Shown: positions 23,939 to 33,108 of the stretch, piece after piece
Layout of the letters: each line of letters starts with the position of its first letter
Position numbering within the stretch: the stretch's first letter is position 1
Assembly: GCF_043290135.1 (NCBI RefSeq)
Contig: NC_134700.1
Location: 237,678,088-237,742,087 of the forward strand
DNA length: 64,000 nucleotides
Direction: 5' to 3'
Source: Rhipicephalus microplus
Lineage: Eukaryota; Arthropoda; Arachnida; Ixodida; Ixodidae
Translations under genes and position numbers: made by a program
Notes under the pieces: generated by a model
The model's input: only the letters and a program-made list of their open reading frames with translations
Told to the model about the DNA's origin: nothing
The model's database searches: none

Positions 23939-24113
23939 TGTCACGTTGCTCCAGGGGATGTCGACAAGGTCTATTGATGTCTGAGCAACAGGGCTCTAAC
24001 CAAGCGCGTCGGTTGGGCTTGTTTTCTAGAGCGGGGGTCCACGCGCACTTCTTTCTTCTTCGTGGTGTGAGCTTTCACCTTGGCATACGACCCACTACTA
24101 GAAGTAGGTGGCA
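23939..24113 (-). repeat. 5' LTR of the gypsy element
   Basis: 175 bp, nearly identical to 18572-18749 with about three substitutions (for example CATGGG versus CAGGGG, GTCCGAG versus GTCTGAG). Short for a gypsy LTR. No TATA box was obvious. Confidence 0.95.
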
Positions 24114-24178
24114 ATATGATTATGAGAGACGCCGTAGTGGAGGGCTCCGGAAATTTCGACCACCTGGGGTTCTTTAAA
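24114..24178 (-). mobile_element. Ruka-like SINE, remaining piece beyond the gypsy element
   Basis: Begins with the duplicated ATAT and resumes the SINE exactly where 18571 left off (GATTATGAGAGACGCCGTAG). It stops at about 24178 in TTCTTTAA, so the head of the SINE is missing. Confidence 0.88.
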
Positions 24179-24240
24179 CCTCATTAAAGCGTGTACGCTG
24201 GAGCGCTAGGCACTGTTGCGATTCTACCGAAGAAAAAACA

Positions 24241-24925
24241 AATGGCAGCATATCCACGGAGTGAATGATCGAGAGTGGGGCGAAGCATTCGTCCGTCCAT
24301 TCGTCAATTCGCCCGTCCGTGCGTGCTTCTGTTCGTGCGTCCGTCCATGCATCCGCCCCTGCGTCTGTTCATGCGTCCATCCATGCATCTGTGTGTCCGT
24401 TCGTCCATCTATTAACACTGCAAGTACCACCATCTCGCATCTTTTCATCATATATTCCCCATATAGAAGCACTGCCATCCAGCGGACATTCCAAGGACTA
24501 AACGAGAGCTGGCACACGCACACTTTCTTACGGCTTGCGTTTCGTGTCCAGTTCCCACCTTTCATGGTATATACTAGTTCACTGTATTCATGGCACTACG
24601 GCCCAACGCTCGCTAGACCTTTCTAAAACATAGGAGGTTACGCCGAGCGAGTAAAACGTAGCAACCCTTTCTTGTCTTCTGTGCGTTGTTGAACAATAAA
24701 AAATACACAGCGTGCGCGTTAACTAAAAGCCGAATTCTACTGTCTCTCATTCCCCGTTAGTAGCCATTGGCATGTACATTGAGCACTATCTTTTATTGTT
24801 CAACAACGCACAGAAGAAATCTCTCGCCGGCACAACCTTGGAGGTCAAAATGTTATACGTGTTACATACTACAACGGCTACGAGAGACGAACGGGTGCCG
24901 CTAGAAGCAGCTTCGCTCCTAAAAA
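24241..24925 (+). repeat. minisatellite-bearing repeat, copy 2
   Basis: Starts GCAGCATATCCACGGAGTGAATGAT with GTGGGGCGAAGC, continues into degenerate CGTC/CCGT tetramers, then a block with CACCATCTCGCATCTTTTCATC that is shared with the copy at 49.6 kb, and ends near AGCAGCTTCGCTCCTAAAA. An inverted-repeat insert lies within it at 24675-24817. Confidence 0.65.
24675..24817. repeat. perfect 27-bp inverted repeat (stem-loop or small MITE)
   Basis: Arms 24675-24701 and 24791-24817 are exact reverse complements with the core GTGCGTTGTTGAACAATAAA; the spacer is 89 nt. It could be a small foldback transposon. No target duplication was resolved. Confidence 0.75.
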
Positions 24926-27477
24926 AAAAAAACGCTTAGTTTTTCGCTGTTTACCAGAAGCATCATTGATGCTGCTTTAGTCATTTATTTTAGGTGTGAT
25001 GCAAGCAAAAAGAGTGAACGCTGGTAGCGCGGCGGCCTTCTAAGCGAGCGTCTGTTATGTGTACGCGCGCCACACCAAGATTCGAAGAGTCCGTGCCGTG
25101 ACGTCATGCAAGTTTTCCACCAGGTGGCGCCACTCCACCTTCTCGGGGCTAATAGCTTGCCAATACTTTTGAGCTTGTTGAGGAAATCGACAACATATAG
25201 ACACACGTTGAGCATAATCTTTCCGCAATAACTTGCCATAACAAACTCGTTGGGCGTATGAGGAAAACGCCTTTTTTTTTTCTTCAATGCACGCTAGCCT
25301 TCTATGTGCCTGTGGTGAGAAGGCAAAGGTCTGGATTCATTTTGAGCAAGAATTTTTTTCCCTGCATGCTTTTCTAGCATGAGTTCCTCTATAGCAACAT
25401 TTATGGAATCCTCGGTTTTGTCGTCATTTCTTCACTTTTTCTACACTCCCTGAAATGACAACTAGCCGAAATGGCGCAAATATACACTATGGGTTTTCTA
25501 TTCCTCGCTCGGACCGTTAGAGAAAAAGAAAACGCAAATACTGCACAACCAATAGCATATCCGAAAGCGAGGCGCCACGCATGTCGCTTGCGTCGACAGC
25601 GCCACCTGACGCCTTTAAAGTGTAGTAAGCTCAAAGCGCGGAGGTCCACGCCAGCACTGTTCTCTGAATCGGCGCGCTTGCGCCCAGCGCGCACAGCTGT
25701 ACGACTGCGTGACACACGCTTCTGCGAAGGCGCACGACTCATAAGCGGCCGAAACTCGTGGACGCAGCTTGGATCGGCGTGTCGTTAATAAGCGACATAA
25801 CCGCGGAAATTCAGCGCTGGAAAAGGAACCGGTGATGGCCTGACAAGAGCGATGTGCGATGCCGTAGTCGCGCCGAACGTGGTTTGCGTTGTCGTGGAGG
25901 AGGCGCTCGGGGAGATCCCGGAAAGGAAAAAAAAAAAAAAAAGCTTGTATTTTTTGTCTATTCTTTCCCGCGCAAGCACAGCTGGCGGGTCTCGAGCCAC
26001 TGATGCTAGAAAACGCCGCCAGCCACGGAACCGCGGCTGCGGGCTCTTTGCCGCTTCGCTAACAGCAGCCGTTCTCGTGGCTCGTTCCAGCACGCCGGAT
26101 GCTATCGGACTATGGTGGGGTCATTTGTGGGTGCGCGCGCAGTGTTTTGGCCGTCTTCCAAGACGCCGTGGCGAGGGAAGCAAACAAAAAAGGACTAAAG
26201 AACGAAAGTCTCCGAAAAACCGGTTCCAACTGAACTACTGTTCTGCCTCTTCCTGCCGACTTATTTGTTGATTATGGTCAAGGCCGCGACGCTCGGTACG
26301 ACTCTGAAATGAGCGCGATTTTCTTTCTCCGTATATTAATATACCCACCTTTCCTCGTGAGCGTCCGATGAAATGCGTGCGGAATCCGTGCCGCAACCCG
26401 CGCCCTTTAGCGAGGACCGCGCGGTAAAAAAGCAGCCGCAGCTGTGTTTTGCCCGTTACACCAACAATGCAACTCGCGGACATCTTTCTCTACTCAGAAA
26501 ACAATAACACATGTGACAAATTATAGCGAAGAAAGGGAAAAAAAAAGCGAAAGGAAGACATCTGCAACGAGTCGAGAAACGTTGCCATTTTTATATATAA
26601 ATATACAAAGGGAGGTAAACGCACTACACGCGCTCTCGATCATACCCGTCGCACTTGCGACGTATCTTCTTCGTCAAGTCGTACGCTATAAATTCGAGAA
26701 GAAGAAAAAAACTGCGACGCAGCAACAAACATTGATTGAACGTTTCGAGGGGAGACACAGGTACAAAGTATGCAGTACTTCGCTGTACCATGCACAATAA
26801 CGTCCATCACCCGCTACAAGAGGGCAGGTGGCTCCTTTGGTGGACAGTCGGTGGCGAAGGGGAAACACCTTAAATGTCAGGCGCAATACTATTTGGCATT
26901 CGTAGTTTGTCTTTGATCATAATGGCAGACAGACAAAAAAAAAAATGACAACGGAAAAGGGCGTTTGTAAAAAAGATTTGGTGAGATATGGTTCATGATT
27001 ATAAGCGCGATGAGAAGACAGTGCGATGAGGCGGAAAGAGGGTTTTGGCAAGCACTATAATGTGCATTTGTGACTGACTTGAAGACACGTAATCTTATGT
27101 TTAAATTGGAAACTCACCACTGCGAAAATGAGCCTCTACGCACTCGGTTTGCATAACCTTACAGTATCTGTAAAAGACGTGTGCACGAGAAAAATGGGTG
27201 TGCTACTTGAAAACGCAGAGAGACAGGGACAGAGACACGCCGTGGCACATGCACCTGGTGTTAACACGCTGGCGCTTAGTACCAGCGGCGGCACACGGAC
27301 GGCGTTCCACAACAATCCGACTGATCAATCTAAAAAAAAATGAAACAAAACACGAAATCACACGGGTGTTGGCGAGCGGCGAATCAGCAGCCCGTGGTGG
27401 GGGACGAAAGCCCGAAGGCGAAGGTGGTACAAACGGGTCGCAAGAGAGTCCCGACACAGGGTGGCCGTCGCTCGCGA
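24926..27477. other. unassigned sequence downstream of the ADAMTS-type gene
   Basis: No supported gene. A CpG-rich part (25550-26450) has several 100-140 codon frames on both strands without family resemblance. I looked on the minus strand for a PLAC-type exon (closely spaced Cys with a CC pair) and saw none, and no AATAAA within a few hundred bases after the stop at 27478. Confidence 0.45.
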
Positions 27478-27636
27478 TCAAGGCACCAGCCGCGTCGAGG
27501 AACCGGGCGTTGAGTCGTGGCACGGACCACGGTTGCAGGCGCTCGAGTTGGATGGTCTTCGCGCCGGGTCACACCGGTCGCGCAGCGGGCAGCTCACTTC
27601 GCGTTGTCGCGTGCCCGGCCCGCACTTGACTGAACA
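27478..27636 (-). CDS. ADAMTS-type exon: TSP1-5 body and apparent C terminus
   Basis: Acceptor TTTTTTCAG precedes TGT; the exon opens in phase 0 with CSVKCGPGTRQREVSC, directly continuing QTSEWSR from the previous exon to form a W-x-x-C-S-x-x-C-G TSP1 start. The repeat shows the six expected cysteines, closing with CDPARRPSNSSACNRGPC. About 13 residues follow (ending RLVP) before TGA at 27478-27480. Fifty-two residues plus stop. Most long ADAMTS proteins end with a PLAC domain, which is missing here. An alternative is splicing at a weak GTGCCT donor just before the stop to an exon I did not find. The adjoining sequence on both sides is CpG rich. Confidence 0.85.
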   Translation of the reverse strand, partial: CSVKCGPGTRQREVSCPLRDRCDPARRPSNSSACNRGPCHDSTPGSSTRLVP

Positions 27637-27946
27637 CTGAAAAAATGGCAGACAGATAGAATGGGGGAGGGGGGGTCAAGGGTGTTGATGTATTGACGAG
27701 ATATTGCATTAGCACTCAGAAATGCGTTAATGCACACCAACTAATCCTGTTCGAGGCCGTGAAGACCATAGGACAGAGAAGCTGTAGGAACGCGAATAGA
27801 TGTGATTGGCTGGCGAGATCAGGTGTGTCATCATAACCCTTTAGCAAGTATACCATCTTTCGTTTTATTATATCGTCATTCACCCCTCCCCCAGCGTACC
27901 TTTATTACGTAACTTGAGAAACACCACTTATTCCTCCTCCTTTGCC

Positions 27947-27960
27947 TCCTCCTCCTCCTC

Positions 27961-27995
<35 letters not shown>

Positions 27996-28335
27996 GCTAC
28001 TACTACTACTACTGCTGCTGCTGCTGGCTGGCGCGGTGGAGCAGTGGTTACTGTGTTTGTCTGTTGAACCGAAGGTCACGTGTGCGATCTCGGCCGCGGC
28101 GGTCCTATTTCGATGGAAGGGAAATAACAGAGTGCCGTGTAATGTGCGATATCAGTGCGCGTAAAATAATACCTGATGGTCCAAATTTTCGAAGCCTTCC
28201 GCTGCGATGTCTGTGATAATCACATCGTGGTTTTCAGACGTACCACTCCGAATATTAGTATGCACTACTACTACTACTACTACTACTACTAGTACTACTA
28301 CTACTACTACTACTACTACTGCTACTACTACTACG
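27947..28335 (+). repeat. diverged tRNA-headed SINE between two (CTA)n microsatellites
   Basis: CTC/CTA trinucleotide runs at about 27947-28025 and 28263-28335 flank an old SINE. The SINE head has GGCGCGGTGGAGCAGTGGTTA and a decayed B box, and its body retains AATTTTCGAAGCCTTCC, GTGATAATCACATCGTGG and CAGACGTACCAC, corresponding to positions in the Ruka-like copies. The right microsatellite probably grew from the SINE tail. Confidence 0.6.
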
Positions 28336-28890
28336 ACAATGACCTTTAAGACAGCATCATTAAAAAGTTTTGAGTGTCTTCATAAATCTCCTTGCAAGGG
28401 GTTCACCACTAAATACAAGAAAAGTGAAACTACGAGTTTTCAAATTTCGTGCCAAAATCCTGAGTGCTCTCGACCCAAACCTGCGAATGCGGCCACAGCC
28501 AACCAAAAAACGCGAGCGCAGCGCACACGAGGAAGCCGCGTAGTGCCACTTCTGTTTCCAATCTTTTCTTTTCGCAGCACTAGCGTCATCGCGTCTGTAA
28601 CCTTGTCGCTTTTTCGTGACGTCATCTTGTGTTCTGACGTAACCGTAGTGTTTCTTGGAGCGGGTTTGGCGTCTAGCGATCAAATTATTGAGAATTGTAG
28701 TATTATTCTTTGACATGCTACTACAGCTTCTTCAAAGTTGGGAAAATGCGTCAGTGCTGGTCAAGGTAAACGATGAGTAAGTGTACTATTTAAAGTAAAT
28801 GATGCGTCAGTACTATTTAAGGTCAATAATAATCCCTCTCTTCACTTCAATCGCTCAATCAATCCGGTTAGGGTGTTCAGCTTTTGACAC
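28336..28890. other. intron sequence, nothing assigned
   Basis: Intronic on the minus strand. Frames of about 118-168 codons exist on both strands at 28207-28716 but show no recognisable domain and lie partly over the microsatellite. Confidence 0.45.
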
Positions 28891-28893
28891 AAA

Positions 28894-29125
28894 CCCTGCC
28901 GCGGTGGTCTAGTGCCTAAGGTACTCGGCTGCTGACACGCAGGTCACGGGATCGAATCCCGGCTTCGGCGGCGGCATTTCTGAAGGAAGCTGAAATGTAG
29001 GCCCGCGCGCCCAGATTTGGGTGCACGTTAAAGAACCCCAGGTGGCCGAGCTTTCGGAGCCCTTCACTACGGCGTCTCTCATAATCATATGGTGGTTTGG
29101 GGACGTTAAAGCCCACATATCAATA
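28894..29125 (+). mobile_element. Ruka-like SINE, full length with 15-bp target duplication
   Basis: Complete copy beginning CCTGCCGCGGTGGTCTAGTG, with B box GGGATCGAATCCCGG, shared body, and tail CATATCAATA. It is flanked by AGCTTTTGACACAAA at 28879-28893 and 29126-29140. It sits inside an older related SINE. Confidence 0.93.
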
Positions 29126-29140
29126 AGCTTTTGACACAAA

Positions 29141-29340
29141 GGGTGCGGGCGCGATCCCGGTCTTAGAAGTCACATTTCGACGAAGGCGGAATGAACGAAG
29201 TCCGTGCACTTAGCCTTGGTTGTACGCTAACGAAACCCTGCGAACTCGAAATTAACCAAGCACTACGGCGTGCCTCACGATCAGGTCGTGGTTTTGGCAT
29301 CACCGCTATTTTTATTACTAAATCACTCAATCAAGCCTAA
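29141..29340 (+). mobile_element. old, diverged Ruka-related SINE (host of the nested copy)
   Basis: Retains GCGATCCCGGTC (B box region), CATTTCGACGAAGGCGGAA, ACTACGGCGTGCCTCACGATC and a CAATCAAG tail. Its 5' part is interrupted by the younger insertion at 28894. Confidence 0.6.
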
Positions 29341-30545
29341 CGTGTAGAGTATTCAAGCGACAAGTAGGATATGCTGTATCACATGCAATGGTTCATCTAT
29401 AAAGCAAATCGCGCACGCTGCAGAGCGGAGCCAGCAGCTGCTACCCGAGCAAGATAAAGGTCGCGAGACGCATGCGCGTAAAACTTGCTTAATCGTCTTC
29501 CCAAGTTGTGCGCAGGTTATTTGAACCTAATCTTTCAATGCGCAGCAGGCAACGTTTTTAGTATCTAGAAACGTTGGCTGCAGGCTGAGACCACGATACC
29601 GATGTAATATAGACTAGGCCAGCGAAAGCGGGAAATAACGTAGGCTCAATCTGAGTAAGAGTTTCGACTATGTGTGCTTTTATTAGACGCGAAGCAGCTC
29701 TTTAACTAGTCTGTGTAACGCTATCACTCCGTACTAACGCACCGCAGGTGTTGGCGCGGTGCCAAGTAGGTCACACCGCTGCTGCGCGTTGACATCACGC
29801 TCCCTTCGCAGTGCGCGCTGAAGTCACTCTCTCTCTCTCGCCTGCCGCGGCGCGCGCAGCTGTCGCCTCGTCCGTTCACCCCATGGAGGAAGGAATAAAC
29901 TGAGGATTGGCCGTTACGTCACATTTTCTGAAGCTCAAAGCAGAGAAGAGTGGAGGACTCCCCCTCACAATGTTGGGCACGCTACGGCTGCTCGCGCATG
30001 TGCAACGGGCTTCAGCGAGAGGGAGGCAAGCCGATTCTGGACGCACCGGGTGGCACCGCCATCACGATAGACGAGCTGGAAGAGCGAAACTTTTGTGCTG
30101 ATTATCAGCAAACGTGCTGCAATACTCGCTTGTGGAGTGCCTGTGTAACATTCGCAACCTCATTACGGCTCATATAGTGATTCTACAATAAACTTGCAGC
30201 TTTGCACTTCGCATTTAATCCGCTGAATGTAAAAGAGCAACGGCGCGAATCAGCCGGATAATCGCCACGACAGACTGTTTTCTTCTGCAGATACGGTAAG
30301 TTCGGGGTACGGAACATAATGTAACAGTGAAATGCTATTTAATTTGTCTTGCTATTTAGCCAAATGAAGTACCTCCGAATCATACTTCGCCGTGTATGTC
30401 ACGATAAGTGCGCACGAGTATGTTCGCAGCAGCGCGCGAGTGGGCCGACTGCGACCATATAAGAAAAAAAAAAAACTTGGCCACAGAGAAGGTTACCGCA
30501 CGCAAAACACGAACAGGAAGCGATAACTCGAACAATAAATTACCT
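29341..30545. other. intron sequence, nothing assigned
   Basis: GC-rich around 29750-30130 with two overlapping plus-strand frames (64 and 75 codons) that I do not recognise. Lies within an intron of the minus-strand gene. Confidence 0.45.
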
Positions 30546-30635
30546 TCTGTGTCAGGAACATGTAATTCTTGACTCGGCAAGTTCCGGGTGTCTGTGTCAG
30601 GAACATGTAATTCTTGACTCGGCAAGTTCCGGGTC
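30546..30635. repeat. 45-bp tandem duplication
   Basis: Two copies of a unit starting TCTGTGTCAGGAACATG and ending GTTCCGGGT, period 45 bp, essentially identical. Intronic. Confidence 0.9.
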
Positions 30636-30722
30636 AAACAGTGGACAACATACTGCTTTCCGATAGTTGCGACTATCGTACACGAGTATGGCTAACCGCA
30701 GCCTCTCGCATCAGCATAGAAA

Positions 30723-30764
30723 TACTGTATATGCTACATTTACCTAAAGGTAGCATATACTGTA
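30723..30764. repeat. short hairpin, 15-bp arms
   Basis: Arms TACTGTATATGCTAC and GTAGCATATACTGTA pair at 14 of 15 positions around a 12-nt loop. No sign that it is an expressed small RNA beyond the shape. Confidence 0.55.
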
Positions 30765-31374
30765 ACTCTACATCAGCAGTACCACCAGCGCCCTCTGGTT
30801 TTGTTACCACGATGCGCGCCCGCACCACCTCTACCGGCCGCCACACTCGTCTGCGGGAGCGGCTGAGAAGTGTGCATTTCGACGGCCAGGGCGACGCTGC
30901 CCTCATCGTGGAAACTCCAGCGCTGGTTCCCTCTATTTACTATAGACATTATAGAATGGCAATACAAGGGCTGACGTACGCTGACGTCACAGCGTCAGCC
31001 TTCGTTGAAAAAATCGGCTGTTCCATTTGGCGCCTTATGACGCGTTCGCTGCGTCATTTTAAGATCACGGCAGATTTTCTATGTGAATAACGGAAGGAAA
31101 AATGGAACGCTAATTCAGTCGTTCATTCAACCATGATTGAATGGCTTAAACGTAGATTTTTCTGCCCCTTTCTACTTCTAAGAAGCATGCACGATAATAT
31201 AATTGTGCCACAGCGCGTGAGGGTTAATCACATCACCGCAAGATGTCGACCCCCTGGTGTTCTGTACCATGAATAACTTGTGGGTAAACAGGCGCGTGGA
31301 CTAAACGTCATGCTGAATTTCTTAACTTGCTCGTCCCCACATCTCGGTGAAAATCGAAGGAAAATGACAACTAC

Positions 31375-31557
31375 CCTCGACCATTCCGACGTTTGCCACT
31401 GCACACACGGGTCGATGTTGCACGGAGACTTTTCCGGGGGCTTTAGGTGCTGCGGCGTGTGGAGGAGACAGGACTTCTGGGGAACCTCCTTCTGCGTCAC
31501 CTTGTCCACGCACTTCACCCGCCGGTGCCGCTCGCCGCCTCCACACAGACGAGAACA
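31375..31557 (-). CDS. ADAMTS-type exon: TSP1-4 body and start of TSP1-5
   Basis: Acceptor GTTGCACAG, 61 codons in phase 0, donor GTAGTT. It starts CSRLCGGGERHRRVKC, completing the ASKWSK end of the upstream exon into a TSP1 start with an intact CSxxCGGG. The repeat closes at SPCNIDPC, and the exon ends QWQTSEWSR, the Trp-containing start of the next repeat. Splitting TSP1 repeats between the W-x-x-W and C-S-x-x-C motifs is the same boundary used for the next exon, which supports both calls. A long basic/Pro stretch (HTPQHLKPPEK) sits inside the repeat. Confidence 0.92.
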
Positions 31558-31710
31558 CTGTGCAACACACACACAACACATTACAGAGCTCACTCACGGG
31601 CGCCAACGAGATTCGTGACGGGTTAAGGACTTAAAGTTGAGGGTACGTCGGCTATCGGCATGGCGTGGAAATGCACGCAGAGAGGCCGCAAATACACAAA
31701 CGCGAGCGCA

Positions 31711-31738
31711 TTTATTTATTTATTTATTTATTTATTTT
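31711..31738. repeat. (TTTA)n microsatellite
   Basis: Seven or so tandem TTTA units in an intron; possibly the reversed tail of a retroelement. Confidence 0.9.
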
Positions 31739-32772
31739 AACCTTGGCATATTTCTTCTCCCCGTTTCGCGTAGAGCAGCGTTCTGGAGTACAAAAACAGC
31801 GTCTCAGTCCGTTGCGCCACTAATGTGAACGTGATGCTTACTGTCACGTCATATAGACTTGAGCAAACGGCACTTTGAGTGTTACTCACCTCGCCTTTCG
31901 CTGCAATAGTCGCGAAAAAGCGGGAACGACGTAATTCCCGTCATTATGGTTCGAATACGCATCCCCAATGATCAGAGTTTCCACGACATATCACGATAGC
32001 TTGCGTCTCTGCAGCTATAGCGTTGAGTTAAGCGTTCGGGTAGCGGGCGCTGCTCGAGGCGGCGGATCTATATACGCTAACGTGCGTGTTAATTGACGAA
32101 CAGTCTTATTATTGCGACAGGCTCGCGCGAAATTGATTGCTCGCAGAACAGCGGCGGTACGAGTGGAATGCTGCATAGGCTACTATGTCTACTGTCTTTC
32201 TATCTGTTTCATAACAAACGTAACTTAGGTACGAGAAGGTGTAGGTAACATTGTTGAGTATTAATCAACATTAAAAATGTAGAGTAGCGTTTGTGTTGCA
32301 GGTAATGACAATGAGAATATTCCGCGATGAACAGCGAGACCAGGGCTCAAGAATTTTTTTCTCGGCTGTCTGCTGAATTTACCGACTTTCAGTTCCACGA
32401 TCTTAATGATTTAAGTGAACCTCTCCCTGTCTTCTTTTTTTCCTCGTTTCTCTCTAAGTGAAGCTCTCAACGCTATGATCAGCGCCACTTCCAGGACTAT
32501 ACAGCATTGTCGGTATACCGAAAATAATGTTCGTCCAGGGGTACACATACATAAGTACTAAAAAATTGCGCTGCAATTAACGCCCGAGGTTGTGGGTTCG
32601 CTGTCTACCAACCGCAAATTTTTCTTTATCTCATCCACTCTGGTTTTCGTTTACCTCATAACAACCTTCAATCAGGCTAATAGCAGCACAAAATACGTAT
32701 TAGGTTTTCGCGGCTTCAACACCTATTCATGTTAAATAAATTTAACTGCAAAGTATCTCTAGCCAGACTCAC

Positions 32773-33108
32773 CTTGGACCACTTAGAAGCCCGCCAGGCG
32801 TAGCGTGCGTCCTCCAGGACCACCACCTTGCGGGGCACCGGAAGGTCCAGAATCTGGGGCAGGCCCGATATGCCGGACAGGTTCCAGAAGTCGCCGGGCG
32901 CGTCTCCCAGGGGTATGTCGAGCACGGTGTTGGACTGAATGTCCACCACGCTCGCGGTGGGCCGCGGAGGGGCGTCACTCGACCTCGAGTCGCAGACGCC
33001 GTCGCTGCTGTCGTTAGCTGAGTCGCCGCCGCTGCAAGGCGCTGCGGTCGCAACAACGGTCGTCTCCGTGGTCGCGCAGAGGTCGGGCCTTTCCGGTCCA
33101 CACACCTC
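32773..33108 (-). CDS. ADAMTS-type exon: Cys-containing linker and start of TSP1-4
   Basis: A pyrimidine-rich tract and CGCCAG acceptor precede GAG; the exon has 112 codons in phase 0 and ends at AAG before GTGAGT. It begins EVCGPERPDLC, then a Thr/Ala/Ser/Asp-rich low-complexity stretch with three further Cys, then a hydrophobic Pro-rich part (NTVLDIPLGDAPGDFW, LPQILDLPVPRK), and finishes YAWRASKWSK, the start of TSP1-4. I do not recognise a domain in the first 90 residues. Ser/Thr richness would allow O-glycosylation, as in mucin-like inserts of ADAMTS7 and ADAMTS12, but the length is far shorter. The open frame continues upstream of the acceptor, so the start rests on the splice signal and phase. 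Confidence 0.85.

Larger units (their letters stand above)
18572..24113 (-). mobile_element. Ty3/gypsy LTR retrotransposon, nearly complete
   Basis: A 5.54-kb element on the minus strand with two short LTRs (178 and 175 bp), TG...CA ends, a 4-bp target duplication ATAT (18568-18571 and 24114-24117), a primer-binding site, gag, a CCHC nucleocapsid frame, and pol in the order protease, reverse transcriptase, RNase H, integrase. That order is diagnostic of Ty3/gypsy as opposed to Ty1/copia. The LTRs differ by about three substitutions and a 3-bp G-run difference, so insertion was fairly recent. It is probably not autonomous now: pol has one in-frame stop and gag has a frame break. No envelope frame is present. 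It inserted into a Ruka-like SINE. Confidence 0.95.

Noticed and set aside
25852..26271. 139-codon plus-strand frame
   Set aside because: Low-complexity basic composition around a poly-A run, no recognisable motif.
29907..30177. Overlapping 64- and 75-codon plus-strand frames with several Cys
   Set aside because: Considered as a small secreted protein, but there is no signal peptide and no recognisable cysteine framework.
32570..32640. tRNA-like B box (GTGGGTTCG) as another SINE
   Set aside because: No A box at the right distance and no body shared with other copies.
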